64,000 nt of DNA, taken from Clostridium muellerianum (lineage in GTDB: Bacteria > Bacillota > Clostridia > Clostridiales > Clostridiaceae). How positions within the stretch are numbered: position 1 is the stretch's first letter; each line of letters starts with the position of its first letter. This document shows, in pieces, positions 52,490 to 61,546 of this stretch. The position numbers and the translations under genes are program-made. The notes under the pieces are model-generated. The model ran no database searches, had not been told where the DNA came from, and was given only the letters and a program-made list of their open reading frames with translations. The DNA is taken from positions 239,504 through 303,503 of the forward strand of contig NZ_JABBNI010000047.1 in NCBI RefSeq assembly GCF_012926525.1, given 5' to 3'.

Positions 52490-52717
52490 ACAAAAGCTCC
52501 TTTCAAATATTAAACATGACTACATGTTTTGTTTACATTAACGATTATATGATATTTATAAGCATTGTTATATAAACTTTCCATGAAAGGAGCAAATAAG
52601 CTGCTAAAGTATACATATTTCAGTATGAAGACAGCTTTCAAAATGGTGAATATAACGTTAAAAAGGTGTAACAGGAGAAATATAATGGTTATTTAGATAA
52701 GCATTTTAAATGCATAT

Positions 52718-53749
52718 CTAAAATTTTAAAATATCTTTTAGTTCGTTCATTCTTCCTTTAGATAGAGGAATAGAAGTTTTGTTTTTATCATCTAATATAA
52801 GACTAAAGCTATTTCTTGTCCACGTAACTACTTCTCTAACTCTCTGAAGGTTAACTAAGTAAGAACGGTGACATCTAAAGAAACCAAAATATTTTAATCT
52901 GTTTTCAAGTTCATTAAGTGTTAAGGTACAAGGAAACTTTTCTTCACCAACATTTAAATAGCTTGTACCGTTTAAACTTTCTATAGATATAATTTCTGTA
53001 GGGTTAAGTAAAATAATTTTTTCATCTATTTTTGCAGGAATTTTATCTACTTTAAAATATGGGAAATCTAAATCTGCTTCATTACTGGATTTTTCATCAG
53101 TTTCATCAGTAGATATATCTGTTTCAATAGTATTAAGTCCTTTTTCATCTAAAATATAAGTTTCACCACCTAATAAAATGATATCCTCTAATGATACAGA
53201 AGTAGCAAGAACGGAAATTCCTAAACTGCAAATGTAAGGTATGAATTCTCTTATTATTAAGGCACTTTCCCTATCAACATTTAATGTAGGTTCTTGTATT
53301 AAAATAAGTTTACTATTACTAAGTAAAGCACGTGCCATGCTTAGCCTTTTCTTTTGAGAATAAGTTAAAGACTTTATTTTTTTATTTGATATGTCAAACA
53401 AGCCTAACTTAATTAATATTTCTTTTATAGAACTTTTAGAGTTGTAAATTTTTTCAAAGAATTTCATGTAATCATAAATTTTTAACCTTTCATACATGCC
53501 TTCATTGCTAAATACAACAGCAATAATATTTTTTATATTAGTGCATTTACTAATTGAAGTGTTTTCTATATAAATGTTTCCTTTAGAATAATTAGTTTTT
53601 CCTAAAATCAAGTTAAATAAAAGATTTGAAGTATCAGTAGAACACTTTATACCTATACATTGTCCCTGATTTAAGGTAAAATTTAAATCATTTAATAATC
53701 TTAAATTTCCACATTCTTTTGATAAGTTTTCTATATTTAAAAGAGTCAT
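52718..53749 (-). CDS. degenerate ABC ATPase fused to a LytTR DNA-binding domain
   Basis: A 343-residue fusion. Residues 1-210 have the ABC ATPase layout but broken catalytic motifs. Walker A is IGIKCSTDTSNLL (no GxxGxGKS lysine), the signature is LTYSQKKRLSMARALL, and Walker B reads LILIQEPT (Asp replaced by Gln). Residues 245-343 form a LytTR domain (EIISIESLNGTSYLNV, FFRCHRSYLVNLQRV, IPLSKGRMNEL). It probably binds DNA and may regulate the ABC genes downstream, using the dead ATPase as a binding or sensing module. The GGTGTATTA site before ATG is weak. Confidence 0.86.
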   Translation of the reverse strand: MTLLNIENLSKECGNLRLLNDLNFTLNQGQCIGIKCSTDTSNLLFNLILGKTNYSKGNIYIENTSISKCTNIKNIIAVVFSNEGMYERLKIYDYMKFFEKIYNSKSSIKEILIKLGLFDISNKKIKSLTYSQKKRLSMARALLSNSKLILIQEPTLNVDRESALIIREFIPYICSLGISVLATSVSLEDIILLGGETYILDEKGLNTIETDISTDETDEKSSNEADLDFPYFKVDKIPAKIDEKIILLNPTEIISIESLNGTSYLNVGEEKFPCTLTLNELENRLKYFGFFRCHRSYLVNLQRVREVVTWTRNSFSLILDDKNKTSIPLSKGRMNELKDILKF

Positions 53750-54098
53750 TAATACACCACCTAAGATAAAGTATATTTAGATTATACTATGAATTGGGAA
53801 AAAATTATATTGCTAACGTATACAATGATAAAGTTATATTATAGGGTGCAAAGTAAATTCTTAACTTATACTACGAGAATTATTGATAATGTTTGAAACA
53901 TATTTTTAATTGTCAACTAAGAGATGTTTAACTTATGTTAACTATTATCAATAAATGTTTTTTATAAGTTAATTTTCGGTATTCTATCCATATAATAAAA
54001 AGGTATCTTAATAAAAAGTTTACAATTTTAATAAGGTTTTTTTAAGAAAATTTTAGTAGAATATGGTTTGAAGATTAATGCGGAGAGGTAAGTTACAT
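53750..54098. other. divergent intergenic region with an inverted repeat
   Basis: ATTGATAATGTT (about 53882-53893) and AACTATTATCAAT (about 53940-53952) form an inverted repeat enclosing about 45 bp. It lies between the ABC-LytTR gene and the glycosyltransferase gene and could be a regulator site or a degenerate repeat. No further feature is seen. Confidence 0.4.
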
Positions 54099-55346
54099 AT
54101 GATAAAAAAATACTTGCAAAGTGAAAACTACTATAAGATTACAATAATTTTAGGAATATTCTTATCTATACTTTGGATAGCTCTGGTAAATACAAAACTA
54201 GAATCTGATTTTAAATATTATTATGAGATAGCAACAGATATCGCTAATGGTCTTACCTGGGGAGATACTTATACATCAATAGGGTATTCAATTGTTTTGG
54301 GAGGTATATTCAAGTTATTTGGAGCTAGTTTATTAAAAGCTAAAATGTTTAATATTATTCTTACTTTTATATGTTATGTATGTTTCCTGAAGATATTAAA
54401 AAAGTTAGATATAAATGAAAAAGACAGAAGAATTATATTTGCATTATTTGTGTTTTTTCCAAATAACATATTTTATAACAGTATTCTTGCTACAGAAATA
54501 TTATTTACTGCAATCCTACTAGCTACAACACTTATTTATTTTAGTAAATGGAAATATAAATATGTGCTCATAGGTATTCTATGTGGTTTAAATACAATGA
54601 TAAAACCATTTTTTTTAGTATTTTTCTTTGCTATATTTTTAATTGAATTTATTATGAATAAAAAGTTTTTTAAGGCACTCGTAAATTCTTTAATTGTACT
54701 TATTATAGCATCATTAGTAATATCACCATGGATTTATAGAAACACTAAAATGATGGGACAACGTACCTTTGTATCTAATAATGGAGGAATAGTTTTATAT
54801 ATAAATAATAATTCAGAAAATAAGTTTGGTAGATGGATGCCAGTAGAAAATGTTAAAAATTCTATTGTAAAAACAAAAGAATATAAAGAAGCTAATGCTA
54901 CAGAAAAAAATAAAATGTTAACTAAGGCAGCGAAGAATTGGATAAAAACTCATCCAATACGTTTTGTAGAATTAGGATTTGAAAGGTTACTTAATAATTA
55001 TTGTTTAGGCGATGACATTTTATATGTTGCATATGGAACTGGAATGAAAACTTATGTTATTGTTATTTTATTTATATTAGCAAATGTTATAAGAAACATT
55101 ATATTTATTCCTGCTATTATATACATTTTAAAAAAAGGTTTTTCTATTTTAAAGCATATTGTTAAAAGAAAAAATTATGAATTAGATAAATTTGAATTGT
55201 ATAATGTAGTTTTATTTTTTATGTTTAGTTCTATATATTTTTTGACAGAAGGACAGGGAAGATATGCTTTTCCAGAAATTTTTATAATGGTATATTATTT
55301 TTACTATTTTATGAAGGAACGTAAAATGTTGCAGAAAACAAAATAG
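54099..55346 (+). CDS. membrane glycosyltransferase, GT39/ArnT-like
   Basis: A 415-residue protein with about nine to eleven spans. It starts with a positively charged end and TM1, followed by a loop (LESDFKYYYEIATDIANG) holding an Asp near the position of the catalytic acid in GT-C enzymes. The span pattern and the extended outer loop (WIYRNTKMMGQRTFVSNNGG) resemble the dolichyl-phosphate mannosyltransferase/ArnT superfamily. It would transfer sugar from a lipid carrier outside the membrane. I start at ATG 54099 behind GGAGAGGTAAG. It is monocistronic, and the acceptor is unknown. Confidence 0.72.
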   Translation: MIKKYLQSENYYKITIILGIFLSILWIALVNTKLESDFKYYYEIATDIANGLTWGDTYTSIGYSIVLGGIFKLFGASLLKAKMFNIILTFICYVCFLKILKKLDINEKDRRIIFALFVFFPNNIFYNSILATEILFTAILLATTLIYFSKWKYKYVLIGILCGLNTMIKPFFLVFFFAIFLIEFIMNKKFFKALVNSLIVLIIASLVISPWIYRNTKMMGQRTFVSNNGGIVLYINNNSENKFGRWMPVENVKNSIVKTKEYKEANATEKNKMLTKAAKNWIKTHPIRFVELGFERLLNNYCLGDDILYVAYGTGMKTYVIVILFILANVIRNIIFIPAIIYILKKGFSILKHIVKRKNYELDKFELYNVVLFFMFSSIYFLTEGQGRYAFPEIFIMVYYFYYFMKERKMLQKTK

Positions 55347-55371
55347 CTGTGCATATGGTGAGAGTATTCAT

Positions 55372-55640
55372 AATATGCCATTTAAAGCTACTTCAGAGAA
55401 CAAAGGACAGAGGACAAAGGACAGAGAAGGAGGATTTTTCTCCGCTGTGCTCCGGAAAAATCTTTAATTAAATTTTGATGGCTCGTTTTGCTAAAGCAAA
55501 ACATTGCTGATTTATATAAATTTAAAGCTTCTTTTGTGTTAGCAAAATAAGGTTTTAAATAAATTAGTTTTCCGACGAAAGGAGGAAAACTTACCTTCAT
55601 TGTCCTCTGTCAATTTTCCTCTAAAAAGAAGGTTGCTTCG
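55372..55640. repeat. inverted-repeat-bounded non-coding element
   Basis: The left end has GACAGAGGACAAAGGACAG; the right end has the inverse-type TTGTCCTCTGTCAATTTTCC. Near the left, GGATTTTTCTCCG pairs with CGGAAAAATC as a tight hairpin. No ORF with a ribosome site is present. It lies between convergent genes. Unlike families 1-5, it occurs once in this window, so its status as a repeat rests on its ends only. Confidence 0.5.
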
Positions 55641-55687
55641 CATTATTTTTATATTAAATTAAAAACATATGTGCAAAAGTTCAGTTT

Positions 55688-56731
55688 TTAACTAGAAGAT
55701 TTTATTTTAACATTAAAATCTTTATTGCCAGTGGAGGTTTTTGCGGTTACTTTTATTGTGTTACCTGCGCCTATAGTATATACAGTTTCCCTTAGATCGT
55801 TCATGCTTTTTAGTTCTTTACCATTTATAGAAAGAATAATGTCACCTTTTTTTAGGCCTGCTTCATAAGAACCACTTCCGGCAGCTATGTCATAAATATA
55901 AATACCTTTTTCAAAATTTATATTTAAGTATCCAGCCATAGATTTGTCAAATCCAACAATTCCAATAACAGGAGTATCAAATTTCCCAGTTTCTTTCAAA
56001 CTTTTTAGCACTGGTTTAACTATATTAATTGGTACAGCAAAGCCTATACCTTCAGCACTGGTAATTTTTGCAGAATTTATAGCAATGACTTCTCCATTTA
56101 TATTTGAAAGAGGTCCGCCGCTGTTTCCAGGATTAATAGAAGCATCTGTTTGAATTAAATCTTCCATAAAGGTACCTTCACTAGCTTCAATAGTTCTATT
56201 TATGGCACTTATAATTCCTGAAGTAACAGTTCTTTGAAACTTTAATCCTAATGGATTTCCTATGGCAATAGCAGATTCACCTATTCTAACCTTAGAAGAA
56301 TCTCCTAATTGCACAGGAACAAGATTTTTTTCATTTACTTTAAGTATAGAAAGGTCTAAGCTTTCATTTGACCAAATAGAATTTGCGGAAACATCTCTTC
56401 CGTCATAAAGAGAAACTTTTATACTTTTAGTATTAGTACCAGCTACATGATTGTTAGTAAGTATGTATCCATTACTATCAAGTATCATTCCAGAACCTAC
56501 ACCTTGAACATCTTTATTTCTAGCACCTGCAAAAGTAGAAGTAATACCTACTACAGAAGGTATTATCTTTTCAGCTGCAGTTGTTACAGGAGAAGTATTT
56601 GCAGAGGCATTAGGGTTTGCTGGAGTATTTTGCTGGGCACTTGACTTATTTTGGGAAAACATACATCCGGTAAAACTAGAACTAACAATAAAGCTTATTA
56701 AAATTGTAGATAGCACTTTGAATTTTTTCAA
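55688..56731 (-). CDS. htrA: HtrA/DegP-like serine protease (trypsin domain + PDZ), lipoprotein
   Basis: A 347-residue envelope protease. The lipobox-like FTGCMF near residue 23 suggests lipid anchoring, followed by a Gln/Ala/Pro linker. The protease domain has its catalytic triad in LTNNHVAG (His, about 98), SLDLSILKV (Asp, about 129) and NPGNSGGPLSN (Ser, about 204). One PDZ domain covers about 250-340, with a KGDIILSINGKEL groove. It degrades misfolded exported proteins. It is monocistronic. The ribosome site AAGGGTGGCG lies ahead of ATG. It is somewhat shorter than typical HtrA but complete. Confidence 0.92.
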   Translation of the reverse strand: MKKFKVLSTILISFIVSSSFTGCMFSQNKSSAQQNTPANPNASANTSPVTTAAEKIIPSVVGITSTFAGARNKDVQGVGSGMILDSNGYILTNNHVAGTNTKSIKVSLYDGRDVSANSIWSNESLDLSILKVNEKNLVPVQLGDSSKVRIGESAIAIGNPLGLKFQRTVTSGIISAINRTIEASEGTFMEDLIQTDASINPGNSGGPLSNINGEVIAINSAKITSAEGIGFAVPINIVKPVLKSLKETGKFDTPVIGIVGFDKSMAGYLNINFEKGIYIYDIAAGSGSYEAGLKKGDIILSINGKELKSMNDLRETVYTIGAGNTIKVTAKTSTGNKDFNVKIKSSS

Positions 56732-56804
56732 GGTAAATCGCCACCCTTAATATTTTATAATGAGGAAACTTATCATTGTTATTTTCTATGAAGTTTGAAT
56801 AATA

Positions 56805-57221
56805 CTATATATTTGGATGAACGTCTTCTAATCTATTTGGCAAATCTAAATTAGGATCATTTAAATCTCCACCAATACTTTTTATAATATCTTTTGCTTT
56901 GCCAGCATCTTTTTCATCCAGGTTTACAATTACTTTGTAATTAACGTCTGTAATTTCCTCAAAACCACCCATGCCACTTACCATAGGACTTGCTGCAGCT
57001 AATGGCCCTTTTGAAACATCATCAGAAAGTCCTCCAGAATTAATTACAAGAGAGGATAAAGTTTCAGCCTCATTAATTGCCTTTGGTGGATTATTTCTAT
57101 CATTGTATTCTACATAATGGTCATTTAAATCTACTACTGATTTGTTAAAACCTTCTGCTTTTAATTTTTCAACAGCAGTATTAGCGTTTTTTATACCACT
57201 AAAAAAAGCTTCGATTTTCAT
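56805..57221 (-). CDS. hypothetical protein, possibly general-stress 17M-like
   Basis: A 138-residue protein. The N-terminal KIEAFFSGIKNANTAVEKLKAEGF looks like the ferredoxin-like start of Bacillus general stress protein 17M/YflT-type proteins. A glycine-rich middle (SGGLSDDVSKGPLAAASPMVSGMGG) is followed by a second beta-alpha unit (NYKVIVNLDEKDAGKAKDIIKSIGG). There is no signal peptide. I use ATG 57221 with AAAGGGG 9 bp upstream rather than the frame start at 57269. It lies upstream of htrA on the same strand, about 70 bp away, and may belong to the same stress response. Confidence 0.6.
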   Translation of the reverse strand: MKIEAFFSGIKNANTAVEKLKAEGFNKSVVDLNDHYVEYNDRNNPPKAINEAETLSSLVINSGGLSDDVSKGPLAAASPMVSGMGGFEEITDVNYKVIVNLDEKDAGKAKDIIKSIGGDLNDPNLDLPNRLEDVHPNI

Positions 57222-57353
57222 TATAATCAACCCCTTTAATTTTATATAGTGCAATAAGTATTTTTTCACTATAAGGTAAATATTATTCTAAATTATATAA
57301 TTCAACTTTCGCACATACAAAATTGTTACTTAATGTAAAAGTAATACGATACA

Positions 57354-57615
57354 AGTAACCAAAGAAACGTTAAGCTGTATTCCGGCTGATATATGTTGTT
57401 CAGGAACACTCACTTCATTAATAAGTTCTAATTGCTTGAGATATTGAAAAATACCTACCTCTTCAAATGCGACGTCCTGTCGCTTTCAGAGCTTTTGCCG
57501 TCCTGGCAAAAATTACGGTATTTTTCAATATCTCAAGCAAAGAACTTCTAAAATTTGTTCGAATGTTCCTGCACAACATATATCAGTCTTCATATAGCTT
57601 AACGTTTCTTCTTAC
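57354..57615. repeat. long palindromic element, family 3
   Basis: Apex: ATACC/GGTAT, stem CTCT/AGAG, hairpin GCGAC-GTCCT-GTCGC and hairpin TTTTGCC-GTCCT-GGCAAAA. The left flank (57299-57340, TTCAACTTTCGCACATAC...) recurs at 63720-63755 near the last copy; the right flank contains AAAAGCGTAGCTTTC. Confidence 0.87.
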
Positions 57616-57820
57616 TTCAGTCTACATACTATTATCTTAAAAGCGTAGCTTTCGTAGTAATTATTTTTTAATATTTTTTTGTATTTAAAATGGAATTTTC
57701 AAAAGAAGTAGCATATCTCGCTTATAACTATGTCATTGTTCTAGATTTTCTAATATGATATTATATATACAGTGTTACCACAATATAACAAAAATATATC
57801 AATAAGGGAGAATTACAATA

Positions 57821-58873
57821 ATGCACAAAAAAATTAAACTTATGATTATAACATTTATATTTTTTATTTTTAATATAACATTGCCGTGTAGTCATGTTAA
57901 AGCATCTACAGAATTTGTAACAAGAATAAGTGGTGATAACAGATATGAAACATCTGCTAAAGTTGCTACAACAAATTGGACAACTTCACATAATGTTGTA
58001 TTAGTATCAAGTGAAGGATATGCAGATGCAGTAAGTGCTTCAGCATTAGCTAAGAAATTAGATGCACCTATACTTTTAACTTCATCAGATATACTTAGTT
58101 CAGAAACACAAACTGCACTGGAGACATTGAAACCAAGCAATATATATATTGTTGGTGGGACTTCTTCAATTTCACAGATCATAAGAGATGGTCTTAAAGC
58201 TAAATATACTTTAATAGAGTTAAGTGGACTTAATAGATATGAGACGAACCTAGCAGTAGCTAAAGAACTAGTTAAATTAGGAGTTGGTGCTAGTAATGTT
58301 ATGGTAGTTGGTGGAGAAGGATTTGCTGATGCACTTTCTGTAGCACCAATAGCAGCAGCAAAGGGGCAAATTCTATTACTAGCAAACAATAATCAGAGTT
58401 CAATGCAACCAGTAATTAATTTTGTAAAAGATAACAAATCAACTGTTACAATTGTTGGAACTTGCGAGGTTATAAGTGATTCCATAAAGGATGCCTTTGG
58501 AACAAATGCTACAAGAGTAAATGGTGGGGCTGATAGATTTGATACTAACTTAAAGGTGTTAATGGCATTTAATAGTGATCTAAAGAATGACAAGTTATAC
58601 ATAGCAAATGCAAGTCCATCCACACCAGATAATATGTATGCAGATGCATTAGCTGCATCTGTTTTGGCAGGAAAGTATACAGCACCAATTATATTAGTTG
58701 ATAAAGATGGATCAGCGGCAACAACTAATAGTATAAGATGTATTCAGGATATAGCTTCAAAAAATACTTATGTATATATAATCGGAGGAAATGAAGTTGT
58801 TACGGATAACATGTTTCATACTATAGAAAATATAATAACCATGATATTTCATGTATATATTCATAAAGAATAA
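57821..58873 (+). CDS. secreted protein of three cell-wall-binding-2 repeats
   Basis: A 350-residue exported protein. The signal peptide covers about 1-29 (IITFIFFIFNITLPCSHVKA), then three CWB2 repeats fill the remainder, beginning RISGDNRYETS, ELSGLNRYETN and RVNGGADRFDTN. The segments YADAVSASALA, FADALSVAPIA and YADALAASVLA mark each unit, and YIVGGTSSI or YIIGGNEVV close them. No other domain is present, so it may be a wall-bound S-layer-type component. The last repeat ends abruptly and the tail IITMIFHVYIHKE is unlike the family, which may mean a shortened end. AAGGGAG lies 9 bp before ATG. Confidence 0.88.
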   Translation: MHKKIKLMIITFIFFIFNITLPCSHVKASTEFVTRISGDNRYETSAKVATTNWTTSHNVVLVSSEGYADAVSASALAKKLDAPILLTSSDILSSETQTALETLKPSNIYIVGGTSSISQIIRDGLKAKYTLIELSGLNRYETNLAVAKELVKLGVGASNVMVVGGEGFADALSVAPIAAAKGQILLLANNNQSSMQPVINFVKDNKSTVTIVGTCEVISDSIKDAFGTNATRVNGGADRFDTNLKVLMAFNSDLKNDKLYIANASPSTPDNMYADALAASVLAGKYTAPIILVDKDGSAATTNSIRCIQDIASKNTYVYIIGGNEVVTDNMFHTIENIITMIFHVYIHKE

Positions 58874-58928
58874 TATAAATTTAATCTAACTTATAAATTT
58901 TAAATAATTAGCAAAGGAAGTTAAGATT

Positions 58929-59534
58929 ATGTATAAAAACATTATATTTGATTTAGGGAATGTGTTGTTAAATTTTAAACCTAAGGAATATATAAAAACA
59001 AAAATTAATGAAGTTAATAAAGCTTCAGAAATATATAAAGAAATATTTCAAAGTGAGCAATGGACAATGCTTGATAGAGGAACTATTACTGAAGAAGAGG
59101 CTATAAATATTATAATTAAAAAAAGTATAAAAAATGAAGAATTAATTAAACTTGCTTTTGAAAATTGGTATGAACTTCTTACACCAATTGAGGATTCAAT
59201 TAAGGTTTTGAGAGAATTAAGAAGCGAAGGATATAAGATTTATTTTTTATCTAATTTTCATTTGCTAGCATTCAAATATGTAACTAATAAATATGATTTT
59301 TTTAAACTATTTGGTGGAGGAATTGTTTCATATAAAGAAAAATTATTGAAGCCTGAAGAGAAAATATATAAAAGAATAATAGAGGAATATGACATAGAGC
59401 CTAAGAAATCAATTTTTATAGATGATGTAGAAAGTAATGTTGAATATGCAAGAAAACTTAATTTTGGAGCCATACTGTTTAAGAATCCTAAGGATTTAAG
59501 GGAAAAACTAAAAAGTTATAATATTTATTTATAA
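58929..59534 (+). CDS. HAD-superfamily hydrolase (YihX-like phosphatase)
   Basis: A 201-residue HAD hydrolase with an alpha-helical cap. Motif I is IIFDLGNVLLNF (second Asp replaced by Asn, as in the YihX subgroup with DLGxV), motif II FLSNFH, motif III Lys in KLLKPEEKIY and motif IV FIDDVESNVEYA. YihX-type enzymes act on sugar phosphates such as glucose 1-phosphate. AAAGGAAG precedes ATG. It is monocistronic, with a long stem (AACCTGCT.. / ..AGCAGGTT, 59541-59588) behind it that lacks a T-run. Confidence 0.88.
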   Translation: MYKNIIFDLGNVLLNFKPKEYIKTKINEVNKASEIYKEIFQSEQWTMLDRGTITEEEAINIIIKKSIKNEELIKLAFENWYELLTPIEDSIKVLRELRSEGYKIYFLSNFHLLAFKYVTNKYDFFKLFGGGIVSYKEKLLKPEEKIYKRIIEEYDIEPKKSIFIDDVESNVEYARKLNFGAILFKNPKDLREKLKSYNIYL

Positions 59535-59540
59535 TTTTTT

Positions 59541-59588
59541 AACCTGCTATAGCCTAAGATATGATATATCTAAGGCTGTAGCAGGTTG
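59541..59588. other. long hairpin after the HAD gene
   Basis: AACCTGCTATAGCCT pairs with AGGCTGTAGCAGGTT (one mispair), around a TAGATATATC-like inner palindrome. No T-run follows on either strand, so intrinsic termination is uncertain. Confidence 0.5.
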
Positions 59589-59612
59589 CAAATATTCAGG
59601 TGTTAATGATAT

Positions 59613-59833
59613 ATCAAGTGATTCTTAGGCTCAGGTGGAGTTTGCTTATGAGAAATACAATCGTAACCTGAAACTTAGAAGAACTTATCTAGGCGCGTAA
59701 AGTAGCTATCCCCCAATTAAGTAGAGAGCCAAAATCTATGATTTTGTGCGAATCACTTACTCCTTCGACAATAGGAGAAGGAGTTTCATACAAAGAAGGC
59801 AGGGGGGTAGCAATGGTAGCGATTAGATAAATG
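59613..59833. repeat. family 4 structured repeat, copy flanking the amidohydrolase gene (3' side)
   Basis: Left stem ATTCTTAGGCTCAGGT / ACCTGAAACTTAGAA. Right stem CTTATCTA / TTAGATAAA, enclosing AGTAGCTATCCCCC / GGGGGGTAGC. Between these lies a 70-bp module (59722-59791) with stem ACTCCTTC/GAAGGAGT, the inverse of the module in the palindrome at 18109-18185. A second copy in the same orientation is at 60731. Confidence 0.75.
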
Positions 59834-59840
59834 TAATATA

Positions 59841-60635
59841 CTATAAATTTAATAACCTTTCTATGTTTCCACCTAGTACTTGTTCAGCAGTTTTTGTATC
59901 TGGGCTGTATATCTCAATCATTTTTCTAAATAGTAGAGGATTGCCATAAGGGGCATCTGAACTAAATAATGTACGTTCAGGTAATTCTTTAATTGCCAGG
60001 GTAGGGGCTAAAGTTGTATAAGTAGCAGACACATCTAAATAAATATTATGATTTTCTTTAGCAATTTTTATAACATCAAGCCAGTGGGTACCTCCCATAT
60101 GACCTAATATTAATGGTACTTTTGGGTACTTTTTAGATAAATCAACAAGTCCTTTAATATCCTGAAAATTTAAAGGATAAAAAGTATGAACCCATATGGG
60201 CAAGCATCCTAATTCATTGGAAGCTTGAAAGATCACTTCTAAACTGTTTATTTTACCAGACATAGGTGAAAACTCACCTAAACCATAAAAGTTGTTTTTA
60301 ATTATATTATCGTTTATCCAATCTGCTGTTTCATTATAGGTTAAAGATAGTGGAACAGAACCAAAGCCTATAAATTTTGATGGGTTTTTATCTATTACCT
60401 CTTTTAATATTTTTGTAGTACTTTTAATGTTTTTTATTCTTTCACTTAAAGAAGTATTACTTGAGAGTATATTGTTTAATACAGAAAGTTCGCTTTCTAG
60501 AGACTTTAAATCATGAGCCCTTTCAGGATGAGGGGTTGTAGAAAACAATATAGTTTTATCTATTTTAGCTTCTTCCATCATTGATATCTGCTTTTCTGTT
60601 GGTAACATTACATGAGTGTGGCTGTCAATTATCAT
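59841..60635 (-). CDS. amidohydrolase-family metal-dependent hydrolase
   Basis: A 264-residue TIM-barrel hydrolase. The N-terminal metal motif is IIDSHTHV. A His follows in PIWVHTFYPL, then LILGHMGGTHWLDV, and the late Asp in LFSSDAPYGNP (about 228) serves as metal ligand. This pattern fits amidohydrolase_2-type enzymes; the substrate is unknown. Its coding region is bracketed by two family 4 repeats in direct orientation, 8 bp beyond its stop and about 95 bp beyond its start. The ribosome site AGAAAGGAAAT lies ahead of ATG. Confidence 0.85.
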   Translation of the reverse strand: MIIDSHTHVMLPTEKQISMMEEAKIDKTILFSTTPHPERAHDLKSLESELSVLNNILSSNTSLSERIKNIKSTTKILKEVIDKNPSKFIGFGSVPLSLTYNETADWINDNIIKNNFYGLGEFSPMSGKINSLEVIFQASNELGCLPIWVHTFYPLNFQDIKGLVDLSKKYPKVPLILGHMGGTHWLDVIKIAKENHNIYLDVSATYTTLAPTLAIKELPERTLFSSDAPYGNPLLFRKMIEIYSPDTKTAEQVLGGNIERLLNL

Positions 60636-60730
60636 TTGAAATTTCCTTCTTTCTTAAATTAATTAAATTTTTATTTAAACAATTAGTATTGTGATATCTT
60701 AAGATTATTCAAGCTTGAACATAATCACTG

Positions 60731-60969
60731 ATCAAGTGATTCTTAGACTCAGGTGGAGTTTGCTTATGAGGAATACCTCTTACCGGAGCAAGCTCGTAAA
60801 ATGTCATTTAGACATTTAACCATCTGAGTCTTAGAAGAACTTATCCAGGCGCGTAGCAGTGCTTATTTCCCACTTGAAGAAAAGCAGATATCCCAAATCT
60901 TTGATTTGGTGATAGTCGCTTTCGCTGTGTGCGATGGGGGGGATTAGCAATGGTAGCGATCGGATAAAC
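60731..60969. repeat. family 4 structured repeat, copy flanking the amidohydrolase gene (5' side)
   Basis: Left stem ATTCTTAGACTCAG / CTGAGTCTTAGAA. Right stem TTATCC / GGATAA, where the other copy has TTATCT / AGATAA. The inner module here is AAATC-TTTGATTT plus CGCTTTCGCTGTGTGCG, different from the module in the other copy. The conserved edges are ATTCTTAG-CTCAGGTGGAG and TAGCAATGGTAGCGAT. Confidence 0.75.
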
Positions 60970-61100
60970 ATAAAAATAAGTTTTTCTATTTAAGAGCATA
61001 GCATTAATAGTAATTCATTTAAAGTACGCACAAATTTGAAACGTAATGTAATAAATGATACTATAGGGATACTAGTTGAAATGTATGAAGGAGGATCAGA

Positions 61101-61487
61101 ATGGCAAAATCAAAAGAAATAGCAGCCCAATGTCCTATGGATATAACTATAAATATATTGAGTGGAAAATGGAAAATGTCAATTCTCTGGCATTTAACAA
61201 GAGGAGTAATTAGGTTTAATGAGCTGCAAAGATTATTACATAATATTACTCAAAAAACCCTAACTCTTCAATTAAGGGAACTAGAAAAAGATGGTATAAT
61301 TTATAGAAAAGTTTATGCAGAAGTTCCTCCTAAAGTAGAATATGGACTTACCCACTTAGGTGAAACTATGAAGCCTATTTTAAGTTCAATGTGTGAGTGG
61401 GGAAAAAATTATCAAAAAATATATAAAGACATGGATGAAGGTATTATATTAGATACTGAGCAGAATAGAATAGAAATAACAGAATAA
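61101..61487 (+). CDS. HxlR family transcriptional regulator
   Basis: A 128-residue MarR-like winged-helix regulator of the HxlR type. An N-terminal Cys lies in AAQCPMDITI, followed by the family core LSGKWKMSILWHLTRGVIRFNELQRLL, ITQKTLTLQLRELEKDGII and VEYGLTHLGETMKPIL. The lone Cys near the N terminus is the kind used in redox- or electrophile-sensing members. GAAGGAGG lies 8 bp before ATG. The gene downstream (membrane protein) follows after 59 bp and may be co-transcribed. The target is unknown. Confidence 0.92.
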   Translation: MAKSKEIAAQCPMDITINILSGKWKMSILWHLTRGVIRFNELQRLLHNITQKTLTLQLRELEKDGIIYRKVYAEVPPKVEYGLTHLGETMKPILSSMCEWGKNYQKIYKDMDEGIILDTEQNRIEITE

Positions 61488-61546
61488 AAAGATAGTTACA
61501 AATTAACTTTAGATAAAATTAAAAATAGAAATAGAGGTGAATTTTT

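Noticed and set aside
59541..59588. Intrinsic terminator after the HAD gene
   Set aside because: The stem is strong but no T-run follows on either strand; listed only as a hairpin.
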